DNA of 64,000 bases from Methanothrix soehngenii GP6 (lineage in GTDB: Archaea > Halobacteriota > Methanosarcinia > Methanotrichales > Methanotrichaceae). The position numbers and the translations under genes were made by a program. Each line of letters begins with the position of its first letter. The stretch's first letter is position 1. The stretch lies in the NCBI RefSeq assembly GCF_000204415.1, contig NC_015416.1, positions 2,418,001 through 2,482,000 of the forward strand. The letters run 5' to 3'. This document shows, piece by piece, positions 1-9,166 of this stretch. A model generated the notes under the pieces. It had not been told where the DNA came from and made no database searches. It was given only the letters and a program-made list of their open reading frames with translations.

Positions 1-265
1 CAGATGAAAAAGAAAAGGTGAGGGAGGAGGGGGTGATCCGAGGATGCAGGAGGCAAGGAGCAGTGCTCCCGGATCGTCCACTTCCATTAGCAACTCTATA
101 GATATAGACGATTGTGACAAGAAGTTGTCTATAATATTCAAAGGGATGAGGAGCTAGCCAGAGGGATCCGACATCGGCTTAATGCCTAATCTATCGGATT
201 GCATGGGCCTCATAATTTCCATTGTAGACGAAAATTTTAAGTTCATAAAATTTATTCAATAACCT
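1..265. other. Upstream intergenic region
   Basis: No recognised gene. The first 21 bases could be the last codons of a gene entering from the left, reading QMKKKR and then TGA, but this is too little to assign. A purine-rich stretch (22-43) containing GGTGAT precedes a 37-codon open frame at 44-157 that has no recognisable content. An A/T-rich stretch at about 240-258 is the likely promoter of the following gene. Confidence 0.4.
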
Positions 266-1285
266 ATGAATATAATGAATATGGATAGAGGTAATATAAG
301 AGACAGTATAATTATATCAATTTATCTTCCAATAGCCATTATCTTCATTGTGGGGCTCTCTCATGCCGCCGTAATCGAGGTCAATCCTGGCCAAAGCATC
401 CAGAAGGCGATTGATCTAGCCAATCCAGGTGACACAATTAGAGTGCTCAATGGGACCTATACCGAGAACATCGAGATCGATAAACAGCTGACAGTGAAAG
501 GGATCGATATGCCGGTGATATGGGCAAAGCACAGTGGAAGCACCATCAACATCACTGCAGACGGCTGCTTAATCGAGGGAATAGATGCTGGAAACTCAAG
601 CGGCTGGCATCAGGGCGGAATCAGGATCACTTCGAATAACAACGTCATCCATAGAAATGAAGTAAAAGATAGTCGCACTGGCATCGTTCTCCAAGAGTCA
701 TCTGGCAACAAAATTTTCTATAATGACGCGAGAAACGGAGGAACGGGAATATTTCTCAGGAACTCATGCGATAACACCATCGAAAGAAATGAGATAAGCA
801 GCCATGGGAAGGATAGTCTTGGGGTTAGTTACGGCATATATCTTCTGAATTCCTCCAATCACAACATAATACGCAAAAATATAATCGACATTGGAGGGCT
901 AATTAACGGGGGAATAATGATTTATTGCTCGGAGTTCAATTCCGTAAATGATAATGAGATTACTGGCAGCGGCTTGTTTAGTGGAATGGGAGTCGCTCTT
1001 CTCGAAAGCAATAACTGTCTCATCGAGAATAATACCGTCGCCTCAAACGGCATCCTTGGCCAGGGTATTCGCCTTATGTTCTCTCACAATAACACAATAG
1101 ATGATAACAGTTTGTGCTGCTATGGTCCAATAGGTCAGGCCATTGCGATCCTTCAATCCGAAAATAACCGTATATCTGCTAACCAGGCAAAGAGCTGGCA
1201 CTGGGGAAGGGACATAGAATTTGAGGGAGCTTCTGGAAACAAACTATCTGGAAATGATGCTATCAGAATCTATGGCGAACCATGA
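266..1285 (+). CDS. Secreted NosD-like right-handed beta-helix protein
   Basis: 339 residues. A hydrophobic segment at about residues 14-33 ending in SHA-A looks like a signal peptide, so the protein is probably exported. The mature part opens with the NosD/PbH1 signature (VNPGQSIQKAIDLANPGDTI, then NGTYTENI). It continues as 20-25-residue repeats rich in N, G and I, such as GIVLQESSGNKIFYND and GIYLLNSSNHNII, which fold as rungs of a parallel beta-helix. Such proteins occur in many copies in Methanothrix and Methanosarcina and are thought to be surface proteins or carbohydrate-binding or lyase-like proteins; the substrate cannot be told. A longer relative is at 31571-33556. An alternative start is the ATG at 275. 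Confidence 0.8.
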   Translation: MNIMNMDRGNIRDSIIISIYLPIAIIFIVGLSHAAVIEVNPGQSIQKAIDLANPGDTIRVLNGTYTENIEIDKQLTVKGIDMPVIWAKHSGSTINITADGCLIEGIDAGNSSGWHQGGIRITSNNNVIHRNEVKDSRTGIVLQESSGNKIFYNDARNGGTGIFLRNSCDNTIERNEISSHGKDSLGVSYGIYLLNSSNHNIIRKNIIDIGGLINGGIMIYCSEFNSVNDNEITGSGLFSGMGVALLESNNCLIENNTVASNGILGQGIRLMFSHNNTIDDNSLCCYGPIGQAIAILQSENNRISANQAKSWHWGRDIEFEGASGNKLSGNDAIRIYGEP

Positions 1286-1407
1286 TTTGCCATCCCAAAA
1301 AAATTGTGAATTACAGCCAGATGCATGCGGATTTGACCCAAACATGAATTTGGAGGAAATGATACCCAACCCAAAGCTTTAATGTCTCCAGCGCTCTCTT
1401 TTCTGCC

Positions 1408-2934
1408 ATGAACCTTGGTCGCCTCTTCAAGCCGAAATTTTCACCACGCATAGCGGAAAGCCCGCCGTTCAACTACCTGGAACTGAGGAGCAAGCCCTTC
1501 TACATCGTGGCCTCGGTGGAGGTGGGCAATACCACCACTAAGAGCATACTTACTGCTACCGATCTGAATACCGGCAAGACCTACATCGTGAACAAGACGG
1601 TAAAGATGACCAGAGATGTGAGGCCGCCAAAACCAGGAGAAGAGATCTTTGCCCATACCATCAATGGCACCCCCCTCACCAAGGAGTCCGTTGCCGAGCT
1701 GGTGAAAAACACCCTGATCGAGAGCCACGATAGAGCCCGTCTGGACATCAAGACCGATCTGAACTTCGTGGTGCGCTCAACCGGCGTAGTGGCCGAGCTG
1801 GACTCTCCCGAGCAGGTAGGAATATTCATTCAAGCCCTGGCCCAGGGCTGCCTCGATGCCGGCGTCCCTCCCCGGCTCATGACCCCGGCGATGAGCATAC
1901 ACAACATCCTGGAGAAGTTCAAGAGATATACCATGATCGAGAAGGTCATCTTCATGGGAGCAGTGGCCTCCTGCTTCCCGCCCCAGGGGTCCACCGGAGT
2001 AGAGGTGGTGGCCAATGAGATGGAAGGAGAGCTTGCCACCGCCGGAATCAAGGAGGGCAGCCGCTGGACAGACGTGGACTTTCGAAACCCCTGCCTCTCC
2101 ATGGACTTCGGCACCACCCTGGACGGCAGGGTGACGAGCGAAGAGCTGCCCTATGCCCATACCATTGGCAACCTACTGGGCCTAGCTGGTGCTATACCTG
2201 ATGCCGTGGTCCAGGGCACAGGGCTGGTGGACAGGAAGATAGGGGCGACCCTGGACATATTCGACGCCGGCCTGAAGCCCGACTATGGAAAGGAGGCCCA
2301 GGCCTATGCCGACCGGATCGACGAGCTGGTGATCATCGAAAAGGTTCCATTAAATCGCAAAAAATACGGCCTCGTTCCGGTGAATCCAGATGCAGCGGCC
2401 AAGAACAATGTGGTCCTTATCGGCTGCGACGTGGGGGTAAACGGCAGCGACCTGGAGAAGCTCTCCGGAATCGGCGCGGATATCAATAGCACCAAAAGCC
2501 GAGATCTGAAGGTACTCTTTGGTGCTCTGGACCTGGCCATGGCCCGGGTGGCCCGCAGGCTGGTCCAGGTTGGGGTCGAGGAGGGCATAGTCACCGGCAA
2601 GACCGCCATTGGTGTGACCGGTAGGGCGGGTATCACAGGCAACAAGCCCCGCCTGATCTTAGAGGAGATAGATAAGCTCGGGCTGTATGATCATACGGAC
2701 AGAAATGTGGTCTTCGTGGACGATGGCCTGGCCAGAGGAGCAGCGGTGATGGCTCGATGCATGAACTCCATGGGCACTCCCAAAAATCCGTTAGGAGGGC
2801 TGCGCAAAGGAGGGTGCATTCTCAAGAAGAGGATGAGCTATGAGGTGGAAAAGGGTCTGGTCCCCGCACCTCAGGAGGCCCGGCCGGATAAGGATACCCA
2901 CGATTACTTCGAGGGAGGCCACAAGCGAGAATGA
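1408..2934 (+). CDS. Methanogenesis marker protein 14
   Basis: 508 residues, with the full length and characteristic sequence of methanogenesis marker 14, a family restricted to methanogens and their relatives. An N-terminal phosphate-loop-like motif (SVEVGNTTTKSIL, about residue 37) and a second (SMDFGTTLDGRV, about 231) resemble the ASKHA fold of ATPases that reactivate corrinoid proteins. A role in activating or maturing a C1-pathway enzyme is plausible but is inference. A PriL-like gene starts 18 bases downstream on the same strand and is probably co-transcribed. Confidence 0.9.
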   Translation: MNLGRLFKPKFSPRIAESPPFNYLELRSKPFYIVASVEVGNTTTKSILTATDLNTGKTYIVNKTVKMTRDVRPPKPGEEIFAHTINGTPLTKESVAELVKNTLIESHDRARLDIKTDLNFVVRSTGVVAELDSPEQVGIFIQALAQGCLDAGVPPRLMTPAMSIHNILEKFKRYTMIEKVIFMGAVASCFPPQGSTGVEVVANEMEGELATAGIKEGSRWTDVDFRNPCLSMDFGTTLDGRVTSEELPYAHTIGNLLGLAGAIPDAVVQGTGLVDRKIGATLDIFDAGLKPDYGKEAQAYADRIDELVIIEKVPLNRKKYGLVPVNPDAAAKNNVVLIGCDVGVNGSDLEKLSGIGADINSTKSRDLKVLFGALDLAMARVARRLVQVGVEEGIVTGKTAIGVTGRAGITGNKPRLILEEIDKLGLYDHTDRNVVFVDDGLARGAAVMARCMNSMGTPKNPLGGLRKGGCILKKRMSYEVEKGLVPAPQEARPDKDTHDYFEGGHKRE

Positions 2935-2952
2935 GAAGAGATTGAGCAGAAA

Positions 2953-3675
2953 ATGCCACCACCACCCAGATCACATCCTTCTGCCAAGGTCGAGGAGGAG
3001 ATTCCCATATCAGTGCTGGCAATAGAAGAGCATGAGGAGACGATCTGGATCTCTTTAAATGCAATTTCAGCCAGCGAATTCCCTCCTTGCATAAAGAATA
3101 TAATTAGAGGGCCTGGAGGCGAAAAGGGAATGCACAGGAGAGGAGCGATCCTGGCCTCATTCCTGGGCCAATGCGGTTGGAACGAAAAGGAGGCAGGATC
3201 CCTCTGGCGGGGTGCTATATCTACAGAGGAGAGGATCTACAGGAAATGGTTTGGGAATATGAACTGCCCAAAGTGCGAGACTATGCAGCGGCAGAGCAAG
3301 GGCTATCCCGACCTGGGCATTGAGGATCTTGAGCTATGCCAGCCGGATGAGAAGTGCCAGAGGATAAAAAGCCCGGTGGAGTATGCTGCAGATCTGTTTG
3401 CCGAAGAGGAGCTCTCCAGAGGTAGACAGGAGCACATTCGAACTATATTTCTGGCCCGACTTTTCAACTGGAAGACCGGCAGAGAGTTCGATATCGACCT
3501 GACAGCAGAGGAGAAAGAGGATCTGGAGAGCCTGAAAAATAAACAAATGGAGACGGATAGCGCCAACACCATCCTCCTCTTCACCTGGAGCAAATTCAGG
3601 GGAAGGCTCCGTCCCAAGTTTCGTCTTATGGAGACCGATCTGCCTCGAAGGCGGATGTTATCCGAGCTTCTTTAA
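2953..3675 (+). CDS. PriL-like iron-sulfur domain protein (stand-alone)
   Basis: 240 residues. The central part resembles the C-terminal Fe-S domain of the archaeal primase large subunit: FPPCIKNI (about residue 46), HRRGAILASFLGQCGW, then CPKC, LELC and DEKC, which supply enough cysteines for one 4Fe-4S cluster. It lacks the helical N-terminal half by which PriL binds PriS, so it is probably a paralogue rather than the replicative primase subunit. The tail is charged and has no recognised domain. It follows methanogenesis marker 14 by 18 bases. The family call rests on cysteine spacing and flanking motifs; the function is unknown. Confidence 0.6.
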   Translation: MPPPPRSHPSAKVEEEIPISVLAIEEHEETIWISLNAISASEFPPCIKNIIRGPGGEKGMHRRGAILASFLGQCGWNEKEAGSLWRGAISTEERIYRKWFGNMNCPKCETMQRQSKGYPDLGIEDLELCQPDEKCQRIKSPVEYAADLFAEEELSRGRQEHIRTIFLARLFNWKTGREFDIDLTAEEKEDLESLKNKQMETDSANTILLFTWSKFRGRLRPKFRLMETDLPRRRMLSELL

Positions 3676-3705
3676 TGGGCCTGCCACCCGCATGGCCTCA
3701 AGGCC

Positions 3706-4350
3706 CTATTCGAGCACATTTATCTGCAGAACACCATTGAAGGTCTCACTTCCCTGCAATGATGCGGCAGACACGTTGACGCTGTATTTGCCTGGAGGGA
3801 CATTGGCATTCCAAATGCCGGTATACTCATTCCCAGAGCCCTTGATCAAGACCGCATTTCCCGAATTGATGCCTGTAGAATTAATTATAGTGGCGCTGGC
3901 GGTGATTCTGCTCTGGCTGTCAGAAGTGCTATTATTGTCGCTTGTAGTCAGTCCATCACCAGCGGCGGCAAGCAAAGCAGTGATATTGACGGTGCTGCCT
4001 GCTGTCACATTTATCGGATCGGCATTGATGCTCACCAGGAATATAGCTGGCCCGGAACCCGTGTTAGCAGTGGGTTCAATCTGAGCGGGAGCGGCAATTG
4101 CTGTGCCTTCTGGGTTCTCCTTCTCTGCCCCGGATTCTTTCTCAAACTGAGAAGTGGTCATGCGCGTTGCCTTTGGTCCATAATCCTGTTGGGTTTCATT
4201 AATGGGAATACCCTCCAGGAAGCTGGTTGCGCTTAGGGTCCAGTCCCCTTCCTTAGAACAAGTTGAGCACCCAGCTGATGCGCTGATGGTCAGGGCTGCT
4301 ATAATCATTATAAAGACCATGCCAATCGGTATTAACGCTGATATCTTCAT
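3706..4350 (-). CDS. Secreted protein with C-terminal Ig-like domain, unknown function
   Basis: 214 residues. A clear signal peptide (about residues 1-27) ends in ASA, followed by a CSTC pair. The mature protein has a Ser/Thr/Asn-rich linker and a C-terminal half (from about residue 105) that looks like an Ig-like beta-sandwich: SINADPINVTAGSTVNITALL at its start and PPGKYSVNVSA near its end. Several N-X-S/T sequons suggest S-layer-type glycosylation. No enzyme motif is visible. It is monocistronic and converges with the PriL-like gene. Probably a surface protein. Confidence 0.65.
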   Translation of the reverse strand: MKISALIPIGMVFIMIIAALTISASAGCSTCSKEGDWTLSATSFLEGIPINETQQDYGPKATRMTTSQFEKESGAEKENPEGTAIAAPAQIEPTANTGSGPAIFLVSINADPINVTAGSTVNITALLAAAGDGLTTSDNNSTSDSQSRITASATIINSTGINSGNAVLIKGSGNEYTGIWNANVPPGKYSVNVSAASLQGSETFNGVLQINVLE

Positions 4351-4551
4351 GTATTCTCCTCATGTTTATGATGCCCGGATGTATTAATACAAGCAGGCTC
4401 CCATGGCTTTGTTTGCACTTTATTTATATCATCTTAGCGCCCCGAGAACGCTCCGGGTCCGAACCCTCGGCCATGCCCTTCATCCATCACTTTGCATTGA
4501 TTTTTCAGGCAAGACGATATAATCATATACAAAGAGCATAAAATCCTCATA

Positions 4552-5196
4552 TTGATGAAGAGGCTTACTGCCTATGTCTCGGGCAACGTGCATCAGAGGG
4601 GATACCGTGCCAGGGTCACGGATATAGCCCGGGTGCTGGGATTGAAGGGGACGGTTGAGAACCTGGATGATGGCCGGGTCAAGATCATAGCCGAAGGGGA
4701 TGAGGATAAGCTGAAGTGGTTTGAAGAGGCCATCTGCATCAAGAATACCCTGATTGATGTATCCAGCATAGAGAAGGAGTATTCCACCCCAAGGGACGAC
4801 GTCAATCGGTTCTATAAGCTGGTGGATAGAGGAGAGACGGATTCTCGGCTGGATACGGCAGCAGACCATCTCAAAAATCTGATCGTCGCCGTGAATAATA
4901 TGAATCAAAATATTGGCGGTAAGATCGATCAAATGAATGATAATTTAAGCGATAAGATCGATCAAATGAATGATAATTTAAGCGATAAGATCGATCAAAT
5001 GAATGATAATTTGAGCGGCAAGATGGATGTCATGATCGATCTGCAAAAGGATACGCTATCCGGCCAGGAGACTCTCATCGAAGAGGTGAGGCAATCCAGG
5101 AAAGAGATAAAGGGCCGCATGGACCAGAGGTTCGATAAGCTGGAAAGCGAGGTAGCAGAAATGAAGGTGGCCCTCAAGTCAAAAGGCATCATTTAA
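4552..5196 (+). CDS. Acylphosphatase fused to a hendecad coiled coil
   Basis: 214 residues. Residues 1-90 form an acylphosphatase domain: VSGNVHQRGYR carries the catalytic arginine loop and GTVENLDDGRVKIIAEG carries the conserved asparagine, so hydrolysis of acyl phosphates is expected. Unlike ordinary 90-100-residue acylphosphatases, this one continues into a long predicted coiled coil with an 11-residue repeat (KIDQMNDNLSD, three near-identical copies at residues 124-156, with weaker copies on both sides) and a charged C-terminal helix. The coiled coil probably oligomerises or anchors the enzyme. The start is ATG 4552 or 4555. The IS66-family element inserted exactly at the stop codon without altering it. 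Confidence 0.75.
   Translation: MMKRLTAYVSGNVHQRGYRARVTDIARVLGLKGTVENLDDGRVKIIAEGDEDKLKWFEEAICIKNTLIDVSSIEKEYSTPRDDVNRFYKLVDRGETDSRLDTAADHLKNLIVAVNNMNQNIGGKIDQMNDNLSDKIDQMNDNLSDKIDQMNDNLSGKMDVMIDLQKDTLSGQETLIEEVRQSRKEIKGRMDQRFDKLESEVAEMKVALKSKGII
4921..5019 (+). repeat. Three in-frame 33-bp tandem repeats
   Basis: Units are at 4921-4953, 4954-4986 and 4987-5019. The first two are identical over all 33 bases and the third differs at three positions. Each encodes the 11-residue unit KIDQMNDNLS(D/G). Near-identity at synonymous positions suggests recent duplication by slippage, so copy number may vary between strains. Confidence 0.95.
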
Positions 5197-5202
5197 ATCC
5201 TG

Positions 5203-6628
5203 GTACGTGTTTAGCTGGCTAGTCTTATGGTTAACATTTGGAGACAATCCAATCCTCTTTGTCCCCATGTTGCCAGCACTGTCATGATTAGCTCATGAAT
5301 AGCAGTTCCCTTTCTATTTCTCAAAGTTCCCAAGATTTTTCTCAGCACAACATGTGGCCGCAAAGCTCTCTCTGCCCTATTATTGGTTGTCTCCACACCT
5401 GGATTAAGAATGAACGTGAACCAGTAGTCAAAGCCATTGCTGATTTTTCCAATGAATTTCCTGACCTTAACTTCCAAGTACTCTCTGTCGATCCAATGCT
5501 GTAGCACTTCTCGTGCCGATTGCCAGATATTCATTCTGACCTCTGGTGGAGGCTCGCATTCTAGAGACTTGGTCAGCGATTCATAGAGCCCCTTGAGTGC
5601 TTCATGCAAAGGAACCGCTTCACCAAACGTCTCAGAAAGATCTTTCGATTCTCGAAGTAGATGGGCCCAACATCGCTGCAAGTTCTTTGTGAATCTAGCA
5701 TACGGTTTCCATCCGTCACATACGATTATCCCTTTAAATCTACGCGTCAAGACTTCTATCAGGACATTCGTTCCTCGGCTCTTCCGAATCACAAAAAATG
5801 TCTCAGATGGCGTAGTGAATGTCCAGATCCAGTGCTTTTCTCCCTGGACATGAATTCCCGTTTCATCCACGTAAAGGATCGGAGCGCCACGAATCCGTTC
5901 CAAGATAGCATCGTATTCCGGCCGAACTGCTTCGCCAGCACGGCGAGTTAAATCGAATATCGTGGCAGGGCTCAATGCCAGGCCATGAATTCGTTTCAGT
6001 GTATCCTGAATCTTTCTGTGAGGCAGCCGATCTTCGTATCTCATCAAGGTCGCTTGCGCGATAACGTTATTTCCGAATTTGCCTTCATGCGGGCAATTTG
6101 CATCGCGAGCAACGACTTCTTTCCGGCAGCATGGACATATGTAATGGGCTATTTTGTATTCAGTGACTATGACCGGTTGTGGTTCGGGAATTTCCTCGAT
6201 AACCTTAGATTCAAATCGAAAAGGAAGGTTAAGCTTTGCTCCGCAATCCGGACATCGATCGGCTGTAACCTCCACTTGGCGATCAGGGATAGCCAAAGGT
6301 CTGGTCATACCTTTATGCCCGACCTTTTGGCCGGGCTTTCCCTTGTTGGTCTTATCCTTTTTGAGATTGCGGCCACGTCGAAGGCTTGGCGGAGTATGGG
6401 CATTCTCGTATTTAGCTAATCGGGCTTCCAGCTCACGGATCCTGGCTTTGAGCATTTCATTCTCAAGCCTTAATAGCTCATTTTGCTCTCGAAGTTGCCG
6501 GATAATCTCGGATTCGTCCATACTCTCAATAAAAGAATATTACCATAATATTACTTAATTTTTCTGGTCCAATTTATTTCTGCTTGGTGGCTAAATCTTA
6601 AAAAGCAAGTGTGAGCTAAACACGTACA
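5203..6628 (-). mobile_element. IS66-family insertion sequence with 8-bp target duplication
   Basis: A 1426-bp element bounded by perfect 14-bp inverted repeats: GTACGTGTTTAGCT at 5203-5216 and its complement at 6615-6628. It is flanked by identical 8-bp direct repeats AAATCCTG at 5195-5202 and 6629-6636, the target duplication length typical of IS66. It carries one transposase gene (TnpC type); the accessory tnpA/tnpB genes of classical IS66 are absent. Intact ends, duplication and reading frame point to a recent, possibly active insertion. Confidence 0.95.
5211..6521 (-). CDS. IS66-family transposase
   Basis: 436 residues, the only gene of the IS. An N-terminal leucine-zipper helix (LREQNELLRLENEMLKARIRE) is followed by a basic linker. 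A zinc-binding region has CPDCG at about residue 93 and CPCC at about 134. The DDE catalytic core has aspartates in YVDETG and CDGW and the glutamate in NNRAERALRP. Length and layout fit a complete IS66 transposase (TnpC). The TAA stop lies inside the terminal inverted repeat. Confidence 0.93.
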   Translation of the reverse strand: MDESEIIRQLREQNELLRLENEMLKARIRELEARLAKYENAHTPPSLRRGRNLKKDKTNKGKPGQKVGHKGMTRPLAIPDRQVEVTADRCPDCGAKLNLPFRFESKVIEEIPEPQPVIVTEYKIAHYICPCCRKEVVARDANCPHEGKFGNNVIAQATLMRYEDRLPHRKIQDTLKRIHGLALSPATIFDLTRRAGEAVRPEYDAILERIRGAPILYVDETGIHVQGEKHWIWTFTTPSETFFVIRKSRGTNVLIEVLTRRFKGIIVCDGWKPYARFTKNLQRCWAHLLRESKDLSETFGEAVPLHEALKGLYESLTKSLECEPPPEVRMNIWQSAREVLQHWIDREYLEVKVRKFIGKISNGFDYWFTFILNPGVETTNNRAERALRPHVVLRKILGTLRNRKGTAIHELIMTVLATWGQRGLDCLQMLTIRLAS

Positions 6629-6703
6629 AATCCTGCAATATCTTTCAAATGTCGAAGAGGACCTTTTTTCTTATCCCTGAAACTTCCGGGTTTGGAAATC
6701 AGA

Positions 6704-9145
6704 TCACTCCCCCTCGATCTTTTTCTTCCACTCCTCCGCCTCCTTCGCTAATTCTGGCTTTCCCAGCACTCTGGCCACAGATCCTATGGCCTCCAGATAG
6801 CGTACCATCTGGTCTAAATAGTTGATCAGATCGCCCTGGTAGGCATACATTCCATATCTATCGCTGAAGTAATCGATGATCTCTTCCGGGCTCTTGCCTT
6901 CCGCCCTCAGATCGAGAATGGACAATGATATGCTTTTTTGGACGCAGCCGCAGTAGGGAGACTCCTTGCAGGTGCAGCGGAGAAAGTCGCGGACGAAGTC
7001 CAGGCAGTATCTCTGAATCTTCCTCTCCAGCTGGTTCAGGTCGGAGCTGCTCAATAGATCCAGGAATGAGCCATGCAGAGCCCTCTGGGAGACCTGCATA
7101 TGCAGCTTGGTGGATATATGCTCGGCGAACTTCAGATAAATAGCCTCAAAACCCTCCAGTTCAACTGCCACTTCCAAAGCGGATCTTCCTTTACCAATCC
7201 TCTTGGCGATGAGATTTGTCTGATCTGGGGTAAGAAAATGGGCTGCTGCTGCCGCTCCGAGGCGGGTGGGCTCAAAGCCTTTGACCAAACCGGCCCTCTC
7301 GAGAGAATTCAGGGCGCTATCCAGATCATCCAGACCCAGGGTTAGATCATGCAGCTTCTCCAGCTCCTGACGGGATCTGGAGGCGACCGCATTGGCTAAG
7401 ACCTCCTCTTGCTGCTGCTCATCCGAGAACTCCGGGGCCACATCCTCCATAGCGCCATGCAGAAGGGCAAGTGCCATCTCATCCTCTGACTCCCCCCGAC
7501 CAGAGGAGAACCGTCGGCCTGGCTCGGCCAAGATGTAGACCAATCCCAGGTCATGATAGCCTGGCCTGCCTGCCCTTCCCAGCATCTGGTTGAACTCGTG
7601 CACATTCAGCCAGTTGATGCCCATGGCCAGGGACTCGAAGACCACCTGGGAGGCGGGAAAGTCTACCCCGGCGGCCAACGCTGCGGTCGTCACCACAGTG
7701 CTGATCTTTCCCTGGCCAAATAGCTCCTCGATTCTCTTCCTCTCTGGATACTGCAGGCCGGCATGATAAGCTGCCGCCCCGGGGATTGCCTGAGCGAGGT
7801 TATAGCAGTTTTTGCGAGAGTTGGTGAAGATTATGGTCTGGCCACGGTAGCCGGTAGACGATATCAGCTTCTCCGCCTGGGCGACCAACTGGCGCAAGAG
7901 CATTCGCTTCTCTTTTCCCGAGGAGAAGATGAGATGGCGCTCAATGGGCACCGGCCGCACCTCGTACTCCACTAAAGCTGCATTCAACTGCTTGGCCAGG
8001 GCCCCTGGATTTCCTACTGTGGCGGAGAGGAAGATGAATTGCGCCTCTGGGGCAGCATTTCTCAGGCGGGCGATCATCCCGGCCAGACGATGGCCGCGTT
8101 CAGCATCTTCCAGCATATGAACTTCATCGATCACCACCGTTCCCACCCGCCCCAGGCTCTTTTTAGTGCGGATCACCTGATCTATGCCCTCGTAGGTGCC
8201 GGATATTATGTCGGCATTAAGGCTCTGGACGATCTTCCTCTTCTTTCCCAGACGGATGCGACTTGTTCCCACCCGAATGGAGGTCTGAAAGCCCAGTTCA
8301 TTATAAGCGGAGAGCTGATCGTACTTCTGGTTGGCCAGGGCCACCAGAGGCACCAGAAACAGTAGCTTGCCCTTTCCCTGCAAAAGGTTCTTTATCCCAG
8401 CCATCTCTCCGATCAGGCTCTTACCAGTAGCTGTAGCTGATACAACCAGCTGACTTTTTCCTTCCAGGAGACCGGCGGAGATCGCCCTGGACTGGACGGG
8501 CAGGAGTCTTGTCAGCCTGCGACGCAACAGCTCCTTAAGGGGTCCAGGCAGGTCGATTGAATCCAGGGGCAGACCAGTTTCCTCATGGCTGGCGGGAATG
8601 AAATCAAACCGGGTTAGCTCAGGCTCAAGCCTCTGCAAAGATAGCAGGCCGATGACATCATCCAAAGATCGCCTCTTCTTCAGGATCCTGGCCAGATGGG
8701 ACTTGGCAGGACGGCTCAGATGATGAAAATCAGCCTCTCGGAGAAGCTCTGCTGCTGCACAGTTCTCGCAGATGCGGGCGCCCTTGTAGGTTATGGCATC
8801 TCGCCCCACATAGGTCACCCTCTTCTGCCCCAGACAATGGCCGCAGACCTGGACGAAGCGGTACTGCAGCTGGTAGGACTCCAATAGCTCCATGAACCTT
8901 TTTTCCAGAGCCGAGTCCCCCCTGACAAGATAGATGGCCCCGGCTTTGCGAAGCAGCCTCATAGCATCCTCTGGAGGAAGGTACCTCTCGGCCTCATTCT
9001 CCTTCTTGACCAGGAACTTGAAGACCCTTGGCCCCTGGGGCATATCCTTCAAGCGCAAATGGCCCTCGAAGAGAACCTTGTCCCCGCTCTGGGGCAATAA
9101 CTGTATGCGAGACCTGTCCGCCTGAGCAAGAACCTGAAAAGTCAT
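6704..9145 (-). CDS. Archaeal Ski2-like DEAD/DEAH helicase with N-terminal zinc region
   Basis: 813 residues. The N-terminal region (DUF5814-like) contains CGHC (residue 101) and CENC (126), a probable zinc site. The helicase core has Walker A TATGKS (about 238-243), the DEVH box (340), SAT (374) and motif VI QMLGRAGRPG (about 530). A C-terminal cysteine cluster CTCKESPYCGC follows. The architecture resembles Ski2/Hel308-type superfamily 2 enzymes. It is the last gene of a minus-strand run beginning with psmB and aCPSF1, so an RNA or transcription-linked role is likely but inferred. Confidence 0.85.
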   Translation of the reverse strand: MTFQVLAQADRSRIQLLPQSGDKVLFEGHLRLKDMPQGPRVFKFLVKKENEAERYLPPEDAMRLLRKAGAIYLVRGDSALEKRFMELLESYQLQYRFVQVCGHCLGQKRVTYVGRDAITYKGARICENCAAAELLREADFHHLSRPAKSHLARILKKRRSLDDVIGLLSLQRLEPELTRFDFIPASHEETGLPLDSIDLPGPLKELLRRRLTRLLPVQSRAISAGLLEGKSQLVVSATATGKSLIGEMAGIKNLLQGKGKLLFLVPLVALANQKYDQLSAYNELGFQTSIRVGTSRIRLGKKRKIVQSLNADIISGTYEGIDQVIRTKKSLGRVGTVVIDEVHMLEDAERGHRLAGMIARLRNAAPEAQFIFLSATVGNPGALAKQLNAALVEYEVRPVPIERHLIFSSGKEKRMLLRQLVAQAEKLISSTGYRGQTIIFTNSRKNCYNLAQAIPGAAAYHAGLQYPERKRIEELFGQGKISTVVTTAALAAGVDFPASQVVFESLAMGINWLNVHEFNQMLGRAGRPGYHDLGLVYILAEPGRRFSSGRGESEDEMALALLHGAMEDVAPEFSDEQQQEEVLANAVASRSRQELEKLHDLTLGLDDLDSALNSLERAGLVKGFEPTRLGAAAAAHFLTPDQTNLIAKRIGKGRSALEVAVELEGFEAIYLKFAEHISTKLHMQVSQRALHGSFLDLLSSSDLNQLERKIQRYCLDFVRDFLRCTCKESPYCGCVQKSISLSILDLRAEGKSPEEIIDYFSDRYGMYAYQGDLINYLDQMVRYLEAIGSVARVLGKPELAKEAEEWKKKIEGE

Positions 9146-9166
9146 CTTTGAATCTGCGAGTTCGAT

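Noticed and set aside
44-157. 37-codon frame with a good ribosome-binding site
   Set aside because: No recognisable content or homology; the purine-rich leader alone is not enough to call a gene.
1777-2160. Long antisense frames inside the marker 14 gene
   Set aside because: Shadow frames of a strongly conserved sense gene.
4452-4480. tRNA-like GGGTCCGAACCC sequence
   Set aside because: The T-loop consensus is absent and no acceptor or anticodon stems pair around it.
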